From positions 1 to 64,000 of the forward strand of contig CANQNS010000008.1 in the NCBI GenBank assembly GCA_947625285.1: a stretch of DNA of 64,000 bases. The letters run 5' to 3'. A model generated the notes under the pieces. The model saw only the letters and a list, made by a program, of their open reading frames with translations, searched no databases and had not been told where the DNA came from. The first letter of the stretch is position 1. Every line of letters begins with the position of its first letter. Positions 1 to 8,112 of this stretch are shown in pieces. Origin of the DNA: an uncultured Oscillospiraceae bacterium (lineage in GTDB: Bacteria > Bacillota > Clostridia > Oscillospirales > Oscillospiraceae). A program made the position numbers and the translations under genes.

Positions 1-1454
1 CGCTCCTTTTTGAACCACTGCTTGATCTTGGAGCGGGCCTCGCCGGACTTGGCGATGTTCAGCCAGTCCCGGCTGGGGCCGGAGGAGCCGTGGGAGGTGA
101 TGATGGACACGATGTCCCCGTTTTGCAGGGGGTAGGCGATGGGCACGATGCGGCCGTTCACCTTGGCCCCAGTCATGGAGTTGCCCACGGCGGAGTGGAT
201 GGCGTAAGCGAAGTCGATGGGGGTGGCCCCGGCGGGCAGGCTCTTCACGTCCCCGTTGGGGGTAAAGACGAACACCTCGTCGTCGAACAGGTCCATCTTC
301 AGGTCGTGGTAAAAGTCCTGCACGTCCCCGGAGTCCTGCTGGGTCTCCAAAAGCCGCCGTATCCAGGCGAACTTCTCCTCGTCGCCCACCTTGGAGCCCA
401 CGCCGCCGGACTTGTACTTCCAGTGGGCGGCCACGCCGTACTCGGCGGTCAAGTGCATCTGCCAGGTGCGGATCTGGACCTCGAAGGGGATGCCCTCGGT
501 GCCGATGACGGTGGTGTGCAGGCTCTGGTAGTTGTTGGGCTTGGGGGTGGAGATATAGTCCTTGAACCGGCCGGGCACCGGCCGGAACATCTCATGGATG
601 ATGCCCAGCACGTTGTAGCAGTCCGCCAGGTCGTTCACGATCACCCGGAAGGCGCACAGGTCGAATATCTCCTCCACGCCCAGGTGCTGGGCGTACATCT
701 TCCGATAGATGCTGTAGATGTGCTTGAGCCGGCCGTAGACCTTGCAGTCGATGCCCTCCCGCTCCATGCGCTGGCCGATGCGCTTTTCCATGGAGGCCAG
801 GAACTGCTCCAGGGTCTCCCGCCGCTTGTCCAGGATGCTGGTGATCTCCCGGTAGCCCACCGGGTCCAGGTACAGCAGGGCCAGGTCCTCCAGCTCGTCC
901 TTCATCTTCTCCACCCCCAGCCGGTGGGCGATGGGGGCGTATATCTCCATGGTCTCCCGGGACTTGGAAAGCTGCTTTTCCGGGCTCTGGAATTCCATGG
1001 TGCGCATATTGTGCAGCCGGTCCGCCAGCTTGATCAGGATCACCCGGATGTCCTTAGCCATAGCCATGAGCATCTTGCGGAGGTTCTCCATCTGGGTCTC
1101 CTCCAGGGTGCTGTACTGGACCCGGGTCAGCTTGGTGACGCCCTCCACGATGTCCGCCACGTCCGGGCCGAACTCCTTTTCCAGCTCCTCATGGGTGGTG
1201 TCGGTGTCCTCCAGTACGTCGTGGAGCAGCGCGGCCATGATGGACTCGTCGTCCAGACCCATCTCCCCGGCGATCCTGGCCGCGGCGATGGCGTGGGTCA
1301 CATAGGGCGAGCCGTCCCGCCGCTTCTGCCCCTCATGGGCGGTCACGGCGAAGTCAAAGGCCCGGCGGATGCGCGCCAGGTCCGCGCCGGGGCTGTTTTC
1401 CTCCAGCACCGCCGCCAGATCCGCAAATGCTTTGTCAGGCGAAAATTCTGCCAT
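1..1454 (-). CDS. relA: RelA/SpoT family (p)ppGpp synthetase/hydrolase, partial (C-terminus outside window)
   Basis: Bifunctional or synthetase-type stringent-response enzyme making or degrading (p)ppGpp in the cytoplasm. Reading the minus strand from the ATG at 1454 gives an N-terminal HD domain (LLHDVLEDT motif near residue 80, preceded by HEGQKRRDG), then the synthetase region, and near the window edge the start of a TGS domain (residues GDVKSLPAGATPIDFAYAIH, about 400-420). The frame is open to base 1, so the ACT end is missing only because of the window limit. It starts 31 bp after recJ ends, so both are probably co-transcribed from the promoter at 3515-3543. An intact HD motif argues for a bifunctional Rel enzyme of the Firmicutes type. 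Confidence 0.95.
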   Translation of the reverse strand, partial: MAEFSPDKAFADLAAVLEENSPGADLARIRRAFDFAVTAHEGQKRRDGSPYVTHAIAAARIAGEMGLDDESIMAALLHDVLEDTDTTHEELEKEFGPDVADIVEGVTKLTRVQYSTLEETQMENLRKMLMAMAKDIRVILIKLADRLHNMRTMEFQSPEKQLSKSRETMEIYAPIAHRLGVEKMKDELEDLALLYLDPVGYREITSILDKRRETLEQFLASMEKRIGQRMEREGIDCKVYGRLKHIYSIYRKMYAQHLGVEEIFDLCAFRVIVNDLADCYNVLGIIHEMFRPVPGRFKDYISTPKPNNYQSLHTTVIGTEGIPFEVQIRTWQMHLTAEYGVAAHWKYKSGGVGSKVGDEEKFAWIRRLLETQQDSGDVQDFYHDLKMDLFDDEVFVFTPNGDVKSLPAGATPIDFAYAIHSAVGNSMTGAKVNGRIVPIAYPLQNGDIVSIITSHGSSGPSRDWLNIAKSGEARSKIKQWFKKE

Positions 1455-1485
1455 ATCCCGTTTCTTCCTTCTGTCGCAAAAAAGG

Positions 1486-3477
1486 TCAGGTCCCTTTGCC
1501 GGGGCGCGCTTTCCATGTGGGGGACCGGTCCAGCTCGGTCTTGTCCGTCCAGGCGATGAGCCGGATGTCCACATCCTGGCCGCTGAGACTGACCGCCGCC
1601 AGGCCCAGCTCCGACAGCACCCGCAGGCCCATGGCGGCCTGGGCCGGATGGAGCCGGCCGTCCAGCTCCGACAGGCGGCTCAGCTTCACCCGGCAGGGGC
1701 ACCGGCTCTCCAGAGCCCGCCACAGCCGGACCAGCTCCGGCCGGGTCATGCTCTGGCCGCAGGGACCGCCCCGCTCCAATATATGCCGGCACAGGCCCTC
1801 CAGGTCCGTCCGGCGCATATCCACCATCAGAAGCTGTACGCTCCGCCGGCCCCGGTGCTCGCTGATCTGGGGGAAGAAGGCCGCGTCCACCTCCTGGCCC
1901 GCCGTCAGGTCCAGGTCCGCCGCCCGCTTGCCGAACCAGACGCACTCATACCGCTGGCCGAACTTCTCCAGCGTCAGGCGCAGATGCTTCCCGCCGCCGA
2001 TGGCCGTCACGTCCGCCAGCGCCGCGTCCGTCATGCAGAGGGTGGGCCGCTGGTTGCCGCTGCCGTAGGGCTCCATGGCCTCCAGGCTCTCCACGCAGCC
2101 CATGGTGAGAAGCTCCGGCCCCGTCACCGTCAGGTCCGGCGTCAGGCCCTCCTCCCCGTCGGGGGGATGGGCCAGATAGTACGCCCGCAGGGCGTCCCGG
2201 AAGGCGGGGATGTTCTCCCGCCGCAGATTCAGCCCCGCCGCCAGGGCGTGGCCGCCGAAGGAGTCCAGATGCTCCCCGCAGGCCGCCAGCGCGTCAAAGA
2301 GGTTGAAGCCCCCCCAGCTCCGGCAGGAGCCCTTGCCCTTGTCCCCGTCCAGGGAGATCATCACCGTGGGCACCTGATAGGTCTCCGAAAGCCGGGAGGC
2401 CACGATGCCCACCACGCCCTGGTGCCAGCCCTCCCGGGCCAGCACGATGGGCCCGTCCACGGTCCGGCCGGCCAGCATCTCCGCCGCCTCGTCCCAGATG
2501 GCGGCCTCCAACTGCTGCCGCTGGCGGTTCATGTCGCACAGCTCCTCCGCCAGCCGGGCGGCCCGGTCCGGGTCCCGCTCCAGCACCAGCTCCTCCGCGC
2601 ACCGCACCCGGCCCAGCCGGCCGGCGGCGTTGATGCGGGGGGCCAGGGTGAAGCCCACCGTGGAGGCGCCCAGCCGGGCGGTGTTGACCCCGGCCTGGTC
2701 CATCAGCGCGGCCAGCCCCGGCCGGGGCCCGGTGCGGAGCCTCTCCAGCCCCGCCCGCACGATGGCCCGGTTCTCCCCCGTCAGGGGCATCACGTCCGCC
2801 ACGGTGCCCACCGCCGCCAGGTCACAGAACCGCTCCAGCATGGCGCGGCTGTCCCCGCTCAGGGCGCAGGCCAGCTTGAACGCCACGCCCACCCCCGCCA
2901 GGGTCCGTCCCGCGGCGGGGCCGTCGGTCCGCTTGGGGTCCACCACCGCCACCGCCGCCGGCAGCTCCGCCTGGCACTCGTGGTGGTCGGTGACGATCAT
3001 ATCCACGCCCCGCTCCGCCGCGTAGGCGGCCTCCCGCACGGCGGTGATGCCGCAGTCCACCGTCACGATCAGCGTCACGCCCCGGGCCAGCAGCCGGTCG
3101 ATGGCCCCGGTGTTGACGCCGTAGCCCTCCTCCAGCCGGTCGGGGATGTAGGTATGGACCCGCAGGCCCAGATCCCGGAGGTATTCCGTCAGAAGGCAGG
3201 CGGCGGTGATGCCGTCCACGTCATAGTCCCCGTAGACCGCCACGATCTCGTTTTTGTCCACCGCCCGCCGGATGCGGGTCACGGCGGCGTCCATATCCGC
3301 CAGCAGGAACGGATCCTCCAGCCTGGGGGGTCCGTCGTACAAAAAGGCGCGGGCCTGCTCCCCGGTGACGATGCCCCGGGAGGCCAGCACGACCGCCAGA
3401 AGCGGCGTACATCCCGCCCGCAGCAGCTGCTTCGGTACGGGGACCGCCTCCGGTATGTTCCATTTTCGTTCTTTCAT
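1486..3477 (-). CDS. recJ: Single-stranded-DNA-specific exonuclease RecJ
   Basis: 5'-3' single-strand exonuclease for recombination and mismatch/base-excision repair. The DHH phosphoesterase motifs are visible: YGDYDVDGITAA, DCGITA and VTDHHE in the first 160 residues; the DHHA1-type glycine motif GGHALAAGL comes near residue 400, and an OB-like region follows. At 663 residues it is within the family range, with a variable C-terminal extension. The ATG at 3477 (MKERKWNIPEA) is chosen because KWNIPE is the usual start of the family; a GTG at 3495 in the same frame is an alternative. It leads the recJ-relA pair. Confidence 0.95.
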   Translation of the reverse strand: MKERKWNIPEAVPVPKQLLRAGCTPLLAVVLASRGIVTGEQARAFLYDGPPRLEDPFLLADMDAAVTRIRRAVDKNEIVAVYGDYDVDGITAACLLTEYLRDLGLRVHTYIPDRLEEGYGVNTGAIDRLLARGVTLIVTVDCGITAVREAAYAAERGVDMIVTDHHECQAELPAAVAVVDPKRTDGPAAGRTLAGVGVAFKLACALSGDSRAMLERFCDLAAVGTVADVMPLTGENRAIVRAGLERLRTGPRPGLAALMDQAGVNTARLGASTVGFTLAPRINAAGRLGRVRCAEELVLERDPDRAARLAEELCDMNRQRQQLEAAIWDEAAEMLAGRTVDGPIVLAREGWHQGVVGIVASRLSETYQVPTVMISLDGDKGKGSCRSWGGFNLFDALAACGEHLDSFGGHALAAGLNLRRENIPAFRDALRAYYLAHPPDGEEGLTPDLTVTGPELLTMGCVESLEAMEPYGSGNQRPTLCMTDAALADVTAIGGGKHLRLTLEKFGQRYECVWFGKRAADLDLTAGQEVDAAFFPQISEHRGRRSVQLLMVDMRRTDLEGLCRHILERGGPCGQSMTRPELVRLWRALESRCPCRVKLSRLSELDGRLHPAQAAMGLRVLSELGLAAVSLSGQDVDIRLIAWTDKTELDRSPTWKARPGKGT

Positions 3478-3514
3478 GCGCTCCCTGATACTCACTTAGA
3501 CATATATTTAAGTA

Positions 3515-3543
3515 ATTATACGTCAATTTCTTCCATATTGCAA
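3515..3543 (-). promoter_or_regulatory. Sigma-A type promoter for recJ-relA
   Basis: On the minus strand TTGCAA (3543-3538) and TATAAT (3520-3515) are separated by exactly 17 bp, about 40 bp upstream of the recJ ATG. A near-consensus housekeeping promoter. Confidence 0.8.
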
Positions 3544-3650
3544 TCGCAAACGGCCCTGTTTTCGCATCCGGCAGGATATACCGCCGGCCGCGCCCCGCCG
3601 GGACGCATGAGCCCGGCCAGGGGTGGGACAATAGAAGCAGCCCGGCCGGC

Positions 3651-3684
3651 GCGTTTGCCTCTTGCATACAGGGGGAAAACGTGG
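3651..3684. repeat. 34-bp direct repeat, copy 1
   Basis: A 34-bp sequence beginning gcgtttgcctcttgc is repeated exactly at 3718-3751. The gap between recJ and the SGNH gene (3478-3820) holds these two copies, the recJ promoter and one forward promoter, and no convincing gene. This copy lacks a -10 element after it. Confidence 0.85.
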
Positions 3685-3717
3685 GCCGTTCTTCTTGCTG
3701 GCACACCAGAACACCAC

Positions 3718-3751
3718 GCGTTTGCCTCTTGCATACAGGGGGAAAACGTGG
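3718..3751. repeat. 34-bp direct repeat, copy 2 (supplies a -35 element)
   Basis: Identical to 3651-3684. The outermost bases (CCACG ... CGTGG) are complementary, so the repeat can fold. Its internal TTGCAT lies 17 bp before TATAGT, so this copy forms most of the promoter of the following gene. Confidence 0.85.
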
Positions 3752-3757
3752 TATAGT
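3729..3757 (+). promoter_or_regulatory. Promoter for the SGNH hydrolase operon
   Basis: TTGCAT (3729-3734), 17-bp spacer, TATAGT (3752-3757), 63 bp before the start codon at 3821. The -35 and spacer lie inside the second 34-bp repeat. Confidence 0.7.
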
Positions 3758-3820
3758 GTTGGTAGACATAAAATGACATAATATGCAACTATGTGAAGCG
3801 CGACGCTTTTTGGAGGCGGT

Positions 3821-4714
3821 ATGAGACATAAGACAGCTGCGCTCATCCTGCTGGGGGTGAGCGTGATCCTTGCGGCGGCGGCTCTTGCGCTGAGCCTGCG
3901 GCTGTATGGGGGGCAGAGCGCGGCGCGGTCGGACCAGAGCCAGCAGACGGAGCCCACCGTGACGCCGGGAGAGACGGCCGAGGCGGGACCCACCGCCACC
4001 CAGCCGCCCACCGACACCCCGAAGCCCACCGATACCCCGGAGCCCACGGCCACCCCCTGGGCGGGGCCGCTGGTGGAGGAGCAGCCCGTCCCGGCGCCGG
4101 CGGCGTACTTTGCCGACGCGGGATTTTTGGGCAACTCGGTCCTGTCGGGCCTGGAGCTTTATAACAACAGCCTTCTTCTGCCGACGGACCACAGCCACTG
4201 GTACTGGCAGGACAGCCTGACCATCATGGGCGCGTCGCCCTACGCGGCGCAGATGGCGGGGCAGACCTTCGGCAAGATCTATATCGAGTTCGGCATCAAC
4301 GAGCTGAGCTACGACCAGAACACGCTGCGGGAGGCCTTCGACACGGTCATCGACCAGCTGCAGGCGGACCACCCCGACGCCATCATCTACCTGATGAGCG
4401 TCACGCCGGTCAGCGCGTACTGCGACGCCAACCGGTCCTTCAAGCAGGGGGCGGTGATCGCCTTCAACGAGATGCTCCAGGACATCGCCCGGGAGCAGCA
4501 GATCTGGTATCTGGACGTGTTCCCGGTGCTGTGCGGGGACGACGGGTACCTGCCCTCGGAGGTGACGCTGGACGGCATCCACTTCACCCCGGACCATTAC
4601 CAGCGTTGGTTCGACTACCTGACTACCCACTACGTCCCCGACGGCAACGAATACGCCGCGCCGGCCGCTCTGGAGGACACGGCGGAGGACGCCGCCGCGC
4701 CGGACGCCGCCTGA
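3821..4714 (+). CDS. Membrane-anchored or secreted SGNH/GDSL-type hydrolase
   Basis: Putative esterase or acetyl-transfer-associated SGNH hydrolase acting outside the membrane. An N-terminal hydrophobic segment (about residues 7-28) is followed by a Pro/Thr-rich linker (about 45-80) and then the catalytic domain: GNS block (104-106, the S being the usual nucleophile position), GINE (158-161) and the terminal D251-G-I-H254 block. ATG at 3821 follows GGAGG at proper distance. It is followed 49 bp later by a DUF4358 lipoprotein, a pairing seen with DHHW/acetyltransferase-type surface-modification genes (family knowledge). The first block is GNS rather than GDS, so substrate class is uncertain. 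Confidence 0.8.
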   Translation: MRHKTAALILLGVSVILAAAALALSLRLYGGQSAARSDQSQQTEPTVTPGETAEAGPTATQPPTDTPKPTDTPEPTATPWAGPLVEEQPVPAPAAYFADAGFLGNSVLSGLELYNNSLLLPTDHSHWYWQDSLTIMGASPYAAQMAGQTFGKIYIEFGINELSYDQNTLREAFDTVIDQLQADHPDAIIYLMSVTPVSAYCDANRSFKQGAVIAFNEMLQDIAREQQIWYLDVFPVLCGDDGYLPSEVTLDGIHFTPDHYQRWFDYLTTHYVPDGNEYAAPAALEDTAEDAAAPDAA

Positions 4715-4763
4715 GGCGGATGGATTAAAGAAAAAAAGAAAAAGCCAGAAAGAGGAAAAAGAT

Positions 4764-5225
4764 ATGAAAAAGATCGTCACCTGCCTGCTTGCCCTGTGCC
4801 TGATCCTGTCGCTGACCGCCTGCGGCGGAAAGAAGGACGTGGACCTGGACGCCCTGGCATCGGAGCTGACTGCCAGCGCCGCTTTCACCATGGACATGAG
4901 CCAGTGCGTCGTCCAGGCCGCCGTCGCCGCGCCCACCTACGGCTATGACGCCGCCGACGCAGCCGACGTGCGGTTCTACTACAATAACGGCACCGCCGAG
5001 GAGATCTTCCTGGTGAAAGCCGCCAGCGAGGACGCCGCCGCCAGCCTGGAGCAGATCTGCCAGGACCGGGTCGCCAACCAGCAGGCCGTGCTGGAGAGCT
5101 ATAACCCCGACGCCATCCCCCGGCTGCAGAGCGCGGTGATCGTCCGCAGCGGGGTCTATGTGGTCCTGGTGGTAGCCAATGACAACGCCGCCGCCAAGGC
5201 CGTCGTGGACAAGTATCTGAAGTGA
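4764..5225 (+). CDS. DUF4358 domain lipoprotein
   Basis: A 153-residue lipoprotein of unknown biochemical role. The signal peptide ends in a clear lipobox, LTAC with Cys20. The mature part is a single small domain (sequence pattern with AAVAAPTYGYD and VYVVLVVANDN) that I match to DUF4358. The RBS is AGAGGA before the ATG. It shares a transcript with the upstream SGNH hydrolase and ends 17 bp before a strong terminator, so the two form a complete operon, presumably for a cell-surface modification. Confidence 0.75.
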   Translation: MKKIVTCLLALCLILSLTACGGKKDVDLDALASELTASAAFTMDMSQCVVQAAVAAPTYGYDAADAADVRFYYNNGTAEEIFLVKAASEDAAASLEQICQDRVANQQAVLESYNPDAIPRLQSAVIVRSGVYVVLVVANDNAAAKAVVDKYLK

Positions 5226-5241
5226 CGCCGCGCCCGGACCC

Positions 5242-5279
5242 ACGGCAGCGGCCCCCTCGCCGGAGGGGGCCGCTGCCGT
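5242..5279 (+). terminator. Rho-independent-type hairpin after the DUF4358 gene
   Basis: Perfect 17-bp stem (ACGGCAGCGGCCCCCTC and its complement) with a 4-nt loop, followed by a T-rich stretch. Ends the SGNH-DUF4358 operon. Confidence 0.85.
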
Positions 5280-5289
5280 TTGCTTCCTC

Positions 5290-5318
5290 TTGACGGGACG
5301 GTGGTTTTGTGGTATCCT
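5290..5318 (+). promoter_or_regulatory. Promoter of the peptide ABC transporter operon
   Basis: TTGACG (5290-5295), 17-bp spacer, TATCCT (5313-5318), 50 bp upstream of the start at 5368. Confidence 0.7.
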
Positions 5319-5367
5319 CGACCCGCCAAGAGAAAACTTAATATTGGAGCCAAAAGGAGAAATCACT

Positions 5368-6903
5368 ATGACAAAGCGTATTCTCACTCTTGCGTTGGCG
5401 GTCGTTATGACGGCGGCACTCTGGATCACCGGAGGCGGCCAGTCAGCCTGGGCCGCCGAGACCGGCTCCACCGGCGATGCCGCCGGCGGTGAGATCACCG
5501 TCGGGATCGCCTCAGACCTGGACAGCAGTCTTGACCCGCACGTATCTTCGTCGTTGGCAGGAACCAGAGAAGTCCTTTTCAACATCTATGAAGGGCTCAT
5601 GAAGCCCGACACCCAAGGAAATCTCATCCCCGCCGTCGCCGCAGATTACACCGTCAACGAAACCGCGGACGAATATACCTTCACCCTCCGTGAAGGCGTC
5701 CGATTCCATGACGGGAGCGAGGTCACGGTCGGGGATGTCGTTTATTCCCTGACCCGTGCGGCAGGTCTGGACACCGGGGAGCCGCTCATGGCTACCCTGG
5801 CCGGCGTCGCCAGCGTGGAAGCCGCCGACGACAGGACCGTCGTCGTGAAGCTCTCCGCCCCGGACGCGGAGTTCATCGCCTATATGACCGCCGCCATCAT
5901 CCCCGATGGCAGCGACCCCGCCGACGGGATCGTGGGCACGGGACCGTTCAAGTATGTCTCCCGCTCCGTGCAGGAGAACATCGTCATTGAAAAATTCGAC
6001 GAGTACTGGGGCGAGCCGGCCAAGGCGGACCGGGTGGTGTTCAAGATCATCGAGGACGGCCAGACCATGGTCATGAGCCTGCGGTCCGGCGCCATCGACA
6101 TGGCGGCCCATCTGGACGCCAGTCAGGTGAAGGAGCTGGCGGGCCTGAACGTGCTGGAGGGCAACATGAATCTGGTGCAGGCCCTGTACCTGAACAACGC
6201 CAGGCCCCCCTTCGACGATATCCGGGTCCGGCAGGCGTTGTGCTACGCCATCGACAAACAGATGGTCGTCGACCTGGCCGGAGAGGGCCACGGCACGCCT
6301 CTGGGCAGCAGCATGTACCCGGCCTTCGGCAAATACTTTGACGACAGCCTGACGGACTACTACGGGAACGATCTGGACAAAGCCCGCGATCTCTTGGCCG
6401 AGGCGGGTTACGGTCCCGACGAGCCGCTGAAGTTCACCATCGCCGTCGTGTCGGCCTACACCCCCCATGTGAACACCGCCCAGGTGATCGTGGAGCTGCT
6501 GCGGCAGGTGGGCGTGGAGGCCGAGATCAAGCAGATGGAGAACGCCGCCTGGTATTCCGAGGCCTATCAGGGCCGGGACTTCGAGGCCACCATCACCGGT
6601 ATGGACGCCTCCACCCTGACGGCCTCCGCGCTGCTGGGCCGGTTCGTCAGCGACAGCCCGAAAAACTTCATCGGCTTTGAAAACGCCGACTACGACGCGG
6701 CCTATGCCGCCGCCCTCGCCACCACCGACGAGGCGGAGCAGACCGCCAAATTCAAGGAGTGCGAAAAGCTCCTCACGGAGAACGCCGCCAACGTGTACAT
6801 CCAGGACCTGGCGGACTTCGTGGTGACCCAGCCCGACGTGGAGGGGTATGCGTTCTATCCCCTGTACGTCATGGATATGTCGACGGTGTACCGCGCCGGG
6901 TAA
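5368..6903 (+). CDS. ABC transporter substrate-binding protein, SBP_bac_5 (oligopeptide/dipeptide/nickel type)
   Basis: Extracytoplasmic solute receptor of a peptide/nickel-class importer. The 511-residue protein has a Sec signal peptide (about residues 1-30, cut near AWA-AE) and the family pattern, including ASDLDSSLDPH, the NIYEGLMKPD motif and RQALCYAIDKQ. The start at ATG 5368 follows AGGAG; an upstream in-frame ATG at 5290 falls in the promoter. Oddly, the position where a lipobox Cys would precede GGGQS is Thr (LWITGGGQ), so lipid anchoring seems lost. It is the first gene of a classic binding protein-permease-permease-ATPase-ATPase operon. Substrate cannot be told from sequence. Confidence 0.92.
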   Translation: MTKRILTLALAVVMTAALWITGGGQSAWAAETGSTGDAAGGEITVGIASDLDSSLDPHVSSSLAGTREVLFNIYEGLMKPDTQGNLIPAVAADYTVNETADEYTFTLREGVRFHDGSEVTVGDVVYSLTRAAGLDTGEPLMATLAGVASVEAADDRTVVVKLSAPDAEFIAYMTAAIIPDGSDPADGIVGTGPFKYVSRSVQENIVIEKFDEYWGEPAKADRVVFKIIEDGQTMVMSLRSGAIDMAAHLDASQVKELAGLNVLEGNMNLVQALYLNNARPPFDDIRVRQALCYAIDKQMVVDLAGEGHGTPLGSSMYPAFGKYFDDSLTDYYGNDLDKARDLLAEAGYGPDEPLKFTIAVVSAYTPHVNTAQVIVELLRQVGVEAEIKQMENAAWYSEAYQGRDFEATITGMDASTLTASALLGRFVSDSPKNFIGFENADYDAAYAAALATTDEAEQTAKFKECEKLLTENAANVYIQDLADFVVTQPDVEGYAFYPLYVMDMSTVYRAG

Positions 6904-7845
6904 GTGCGGTACATACTGAAAAAAACAGGAGTATTGCTCATAACGCTGCTCCTCATCTCCCTGCTGGCGTTCCTGGCCTTCCAGATCGTCCCGGGGGACC
7001 CCACCACCAAGCTCCTGGGCAGCGAGTACAGCCCGGAGCGGGCGGCGGCCCTCCGGGCGGAGATGGGGCTGGACAGGAACGTGCTGGTGCGCTATGTGGA
7101 CTGGCTGACCGGTTTTGTGACCGGCGATCTTGGCGTCAGCTACAGCTATGGCATGGGCGTGCGGCAGGTCATGGCGGGAAAGGGCGTCGTCACGGCGGCC
7201 CTTTCCCTTATGGCCTGGGCGCTTGTCATCGCCATCAGTATACCCATGGGCATCACGCTGGCACGCTGGCAGGGGGGCCGGCTGGACCGGGCGTGCGTGG
7301 CCATGAACCAGGTGTTCATGGCCATTCCGCCGTTTTTCCTGGGCATCCTGTTCACCTACCTGTTCGGGCTGGTGCTGCACCTGTTCGTGCCCGGGGGCTT
7401 CGTCAGTCCCCGGCAGAGCGTGTGGGGCTTTCTGGGCTACCTGGTGTTCCCGGCGCTTGCCATCGCCATCCCCAAGGCCGCCATGGTGACGAAGCTGCTG
7501 CGCTCGTCCATCATCAATCAGATGGGCGAGAACTATGTCCGCACCGCCTACAGCCGGGGCAATTCCCGCTGGGGGGTCATCCGGGGGCATGTGCTTAGAA
7601 ACGCCATCCTGCCGGTAGTCACCTTCGTGGCTATGACTCTGGCGGACATCGTGGCCGGGTCCATCATCGTGGAGCAGGTGTTCGCCCTGCCGGGACTGGG
7701 CCGGCTGCTGCTGGCAAGCATCGGCAACCGGGACTATCCCGTGGTCCAGTGCATCGTGGTGATCATCGCCTTCGTAGTGGTGTTCATGAACTATCTGGCG
7801 GACGTGGTGACCCAGACCATCGACCCGCGTGTTCGTCTCGCTTGA
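6904..7845 (+). CDS. ABC transporter permease, DppB/OppB family
   Basis: Inner-membrane permease of the peptide-type importer, 313 residues, about six membrane segments, N-terminal motif FQIVPGDP typical of DppB. The GTG start (6904) follows the stop of the binding-protein gene with no spacing, implying translational coupling. The EAA-like loop appears as the RTAYSRGNSRWGVIRGHVLRNA region (about 220-240). The stop codon lies inside a 12-bp-stem hairpin (7839-7865) that starts a repeat array, so the last few residues may be encoded by inserted repeat DNA. Confidence 0.93.
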   Translation: MRYILKKTGVLLITLLLISLLAFLAFQIVPGDPTTKLLGSEYSPERAAALRAEMGLDRNVLVRYVDWLTGFVTGDLGVSYSYGMGVRQVMAGKGVVTAALSLMAWALVIAISIPMGITLARWQGGRLDRACVAMNQVFMAIPPFFLGILFTYLFGLVLHLFVPGGFVSPRQSVWGFLGYLVFPALAIAIPKAAMVTKLLRSSIINQMGENYVRTAYSRGNSRWGVIRGHVLRNAILPVVTFVAMTLADIVAGSIIVEQVFALPGLGRLLLASIGNRDYPVVQCIVVIIAFVVVFMNYLADVVTQTIDPRVRLA

Positions 7846-7910
7846 AAGGCAGAGCCTTTCAAGCGAAAAGGCTGCAGCCTGCTGCAGCGCACTTCGTCGG
7901 AACACGTAAA

Positions 7911-8000
7911 CCAGGTCTCCTTTTGCCGCAAAGCGGCAAAACTCGAATGGCTCACGGTTCCTCCTCTCCCCAAAGGGCAGGCGTGCCCTTTGGGGACCCC
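7911..8000. repeat. 90-bp double-hairpin module E, copy 1
   Basis: Begins ccaggtctcc and ends tttggggacccc; same length and order as 11224-11313 with scattered changes. Two stems are kept in both copies, with compensatory changes (outer T-A of the first stem here is C-G in the other copy; an inner G-C of the second is A-T there). Confidence 0.85.
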
Positions 8001-8078
8001 AAAAGTGCTCGCACGTTTGCAGGCTGATAAGAATGATTTCCGAGGTACACGCCCCCGGAAATCATATCCTACTTTATT

Positions 8079-8107
8079 CGCGCCTGCGGGCGCGAACTCT
8101 GCGAGGC
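8079..8107. repeat. 29-bp repeat overlapping a ribosome-binding region, copy 1
   Basis: Sequence cgcgcctgcgggcgcgaact... ending ctctgcgaggc; found again with one inserted G at 30859-30888. Both copies lie directly before a start codon and contribute the only purine-rich (gcgagg) ribosome-binding sequence. Confidence 0.75.
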
Positions 8108-8112
8108 GCCTT

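Larger units (their letters stand above)
7839..8112. repeat. Hairpin-rich repeat array between dppB- and dppC-like genes
   Basis: The 267 bp between the two permease genes consists of successive inverted repeats: CGCTTGAAAGGC/GCCTTTCAAGCG (7839-7865), TTTTGCCGC/GCGGCAAAA (7921-7941), CCCCAAAGGGCA/TGCCCTTTGGGG (7969-7996), ATGATTTCCG/CGGAAATCAT (8033-8065). The 90 bp at 7911-8000 recur at 11224-11313 and the last 29 bp recur at 30859-30888. Permease genes of this class normally abut, so this looks like inserted repeat DNA. Confidence 0.85.

Noticed and set aside
3651..3751. Start of a CRISPR array
   Set aside because: Only two repeat units with one 33-bp-offset spacer of 33 bp of unique sequence, no cas genes, and one unit is part of a promoter. 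No CRISPR array is seen anywhere in the window.
90..3756. Long plus-strand open frames over relA and recJ (up to 795 codons)
   Set aside because: Antisense frames of GC-rich genes; they lack family motifs and ribosome-binding sites, whereas the minus strand encodes clear RelA and RecJ.
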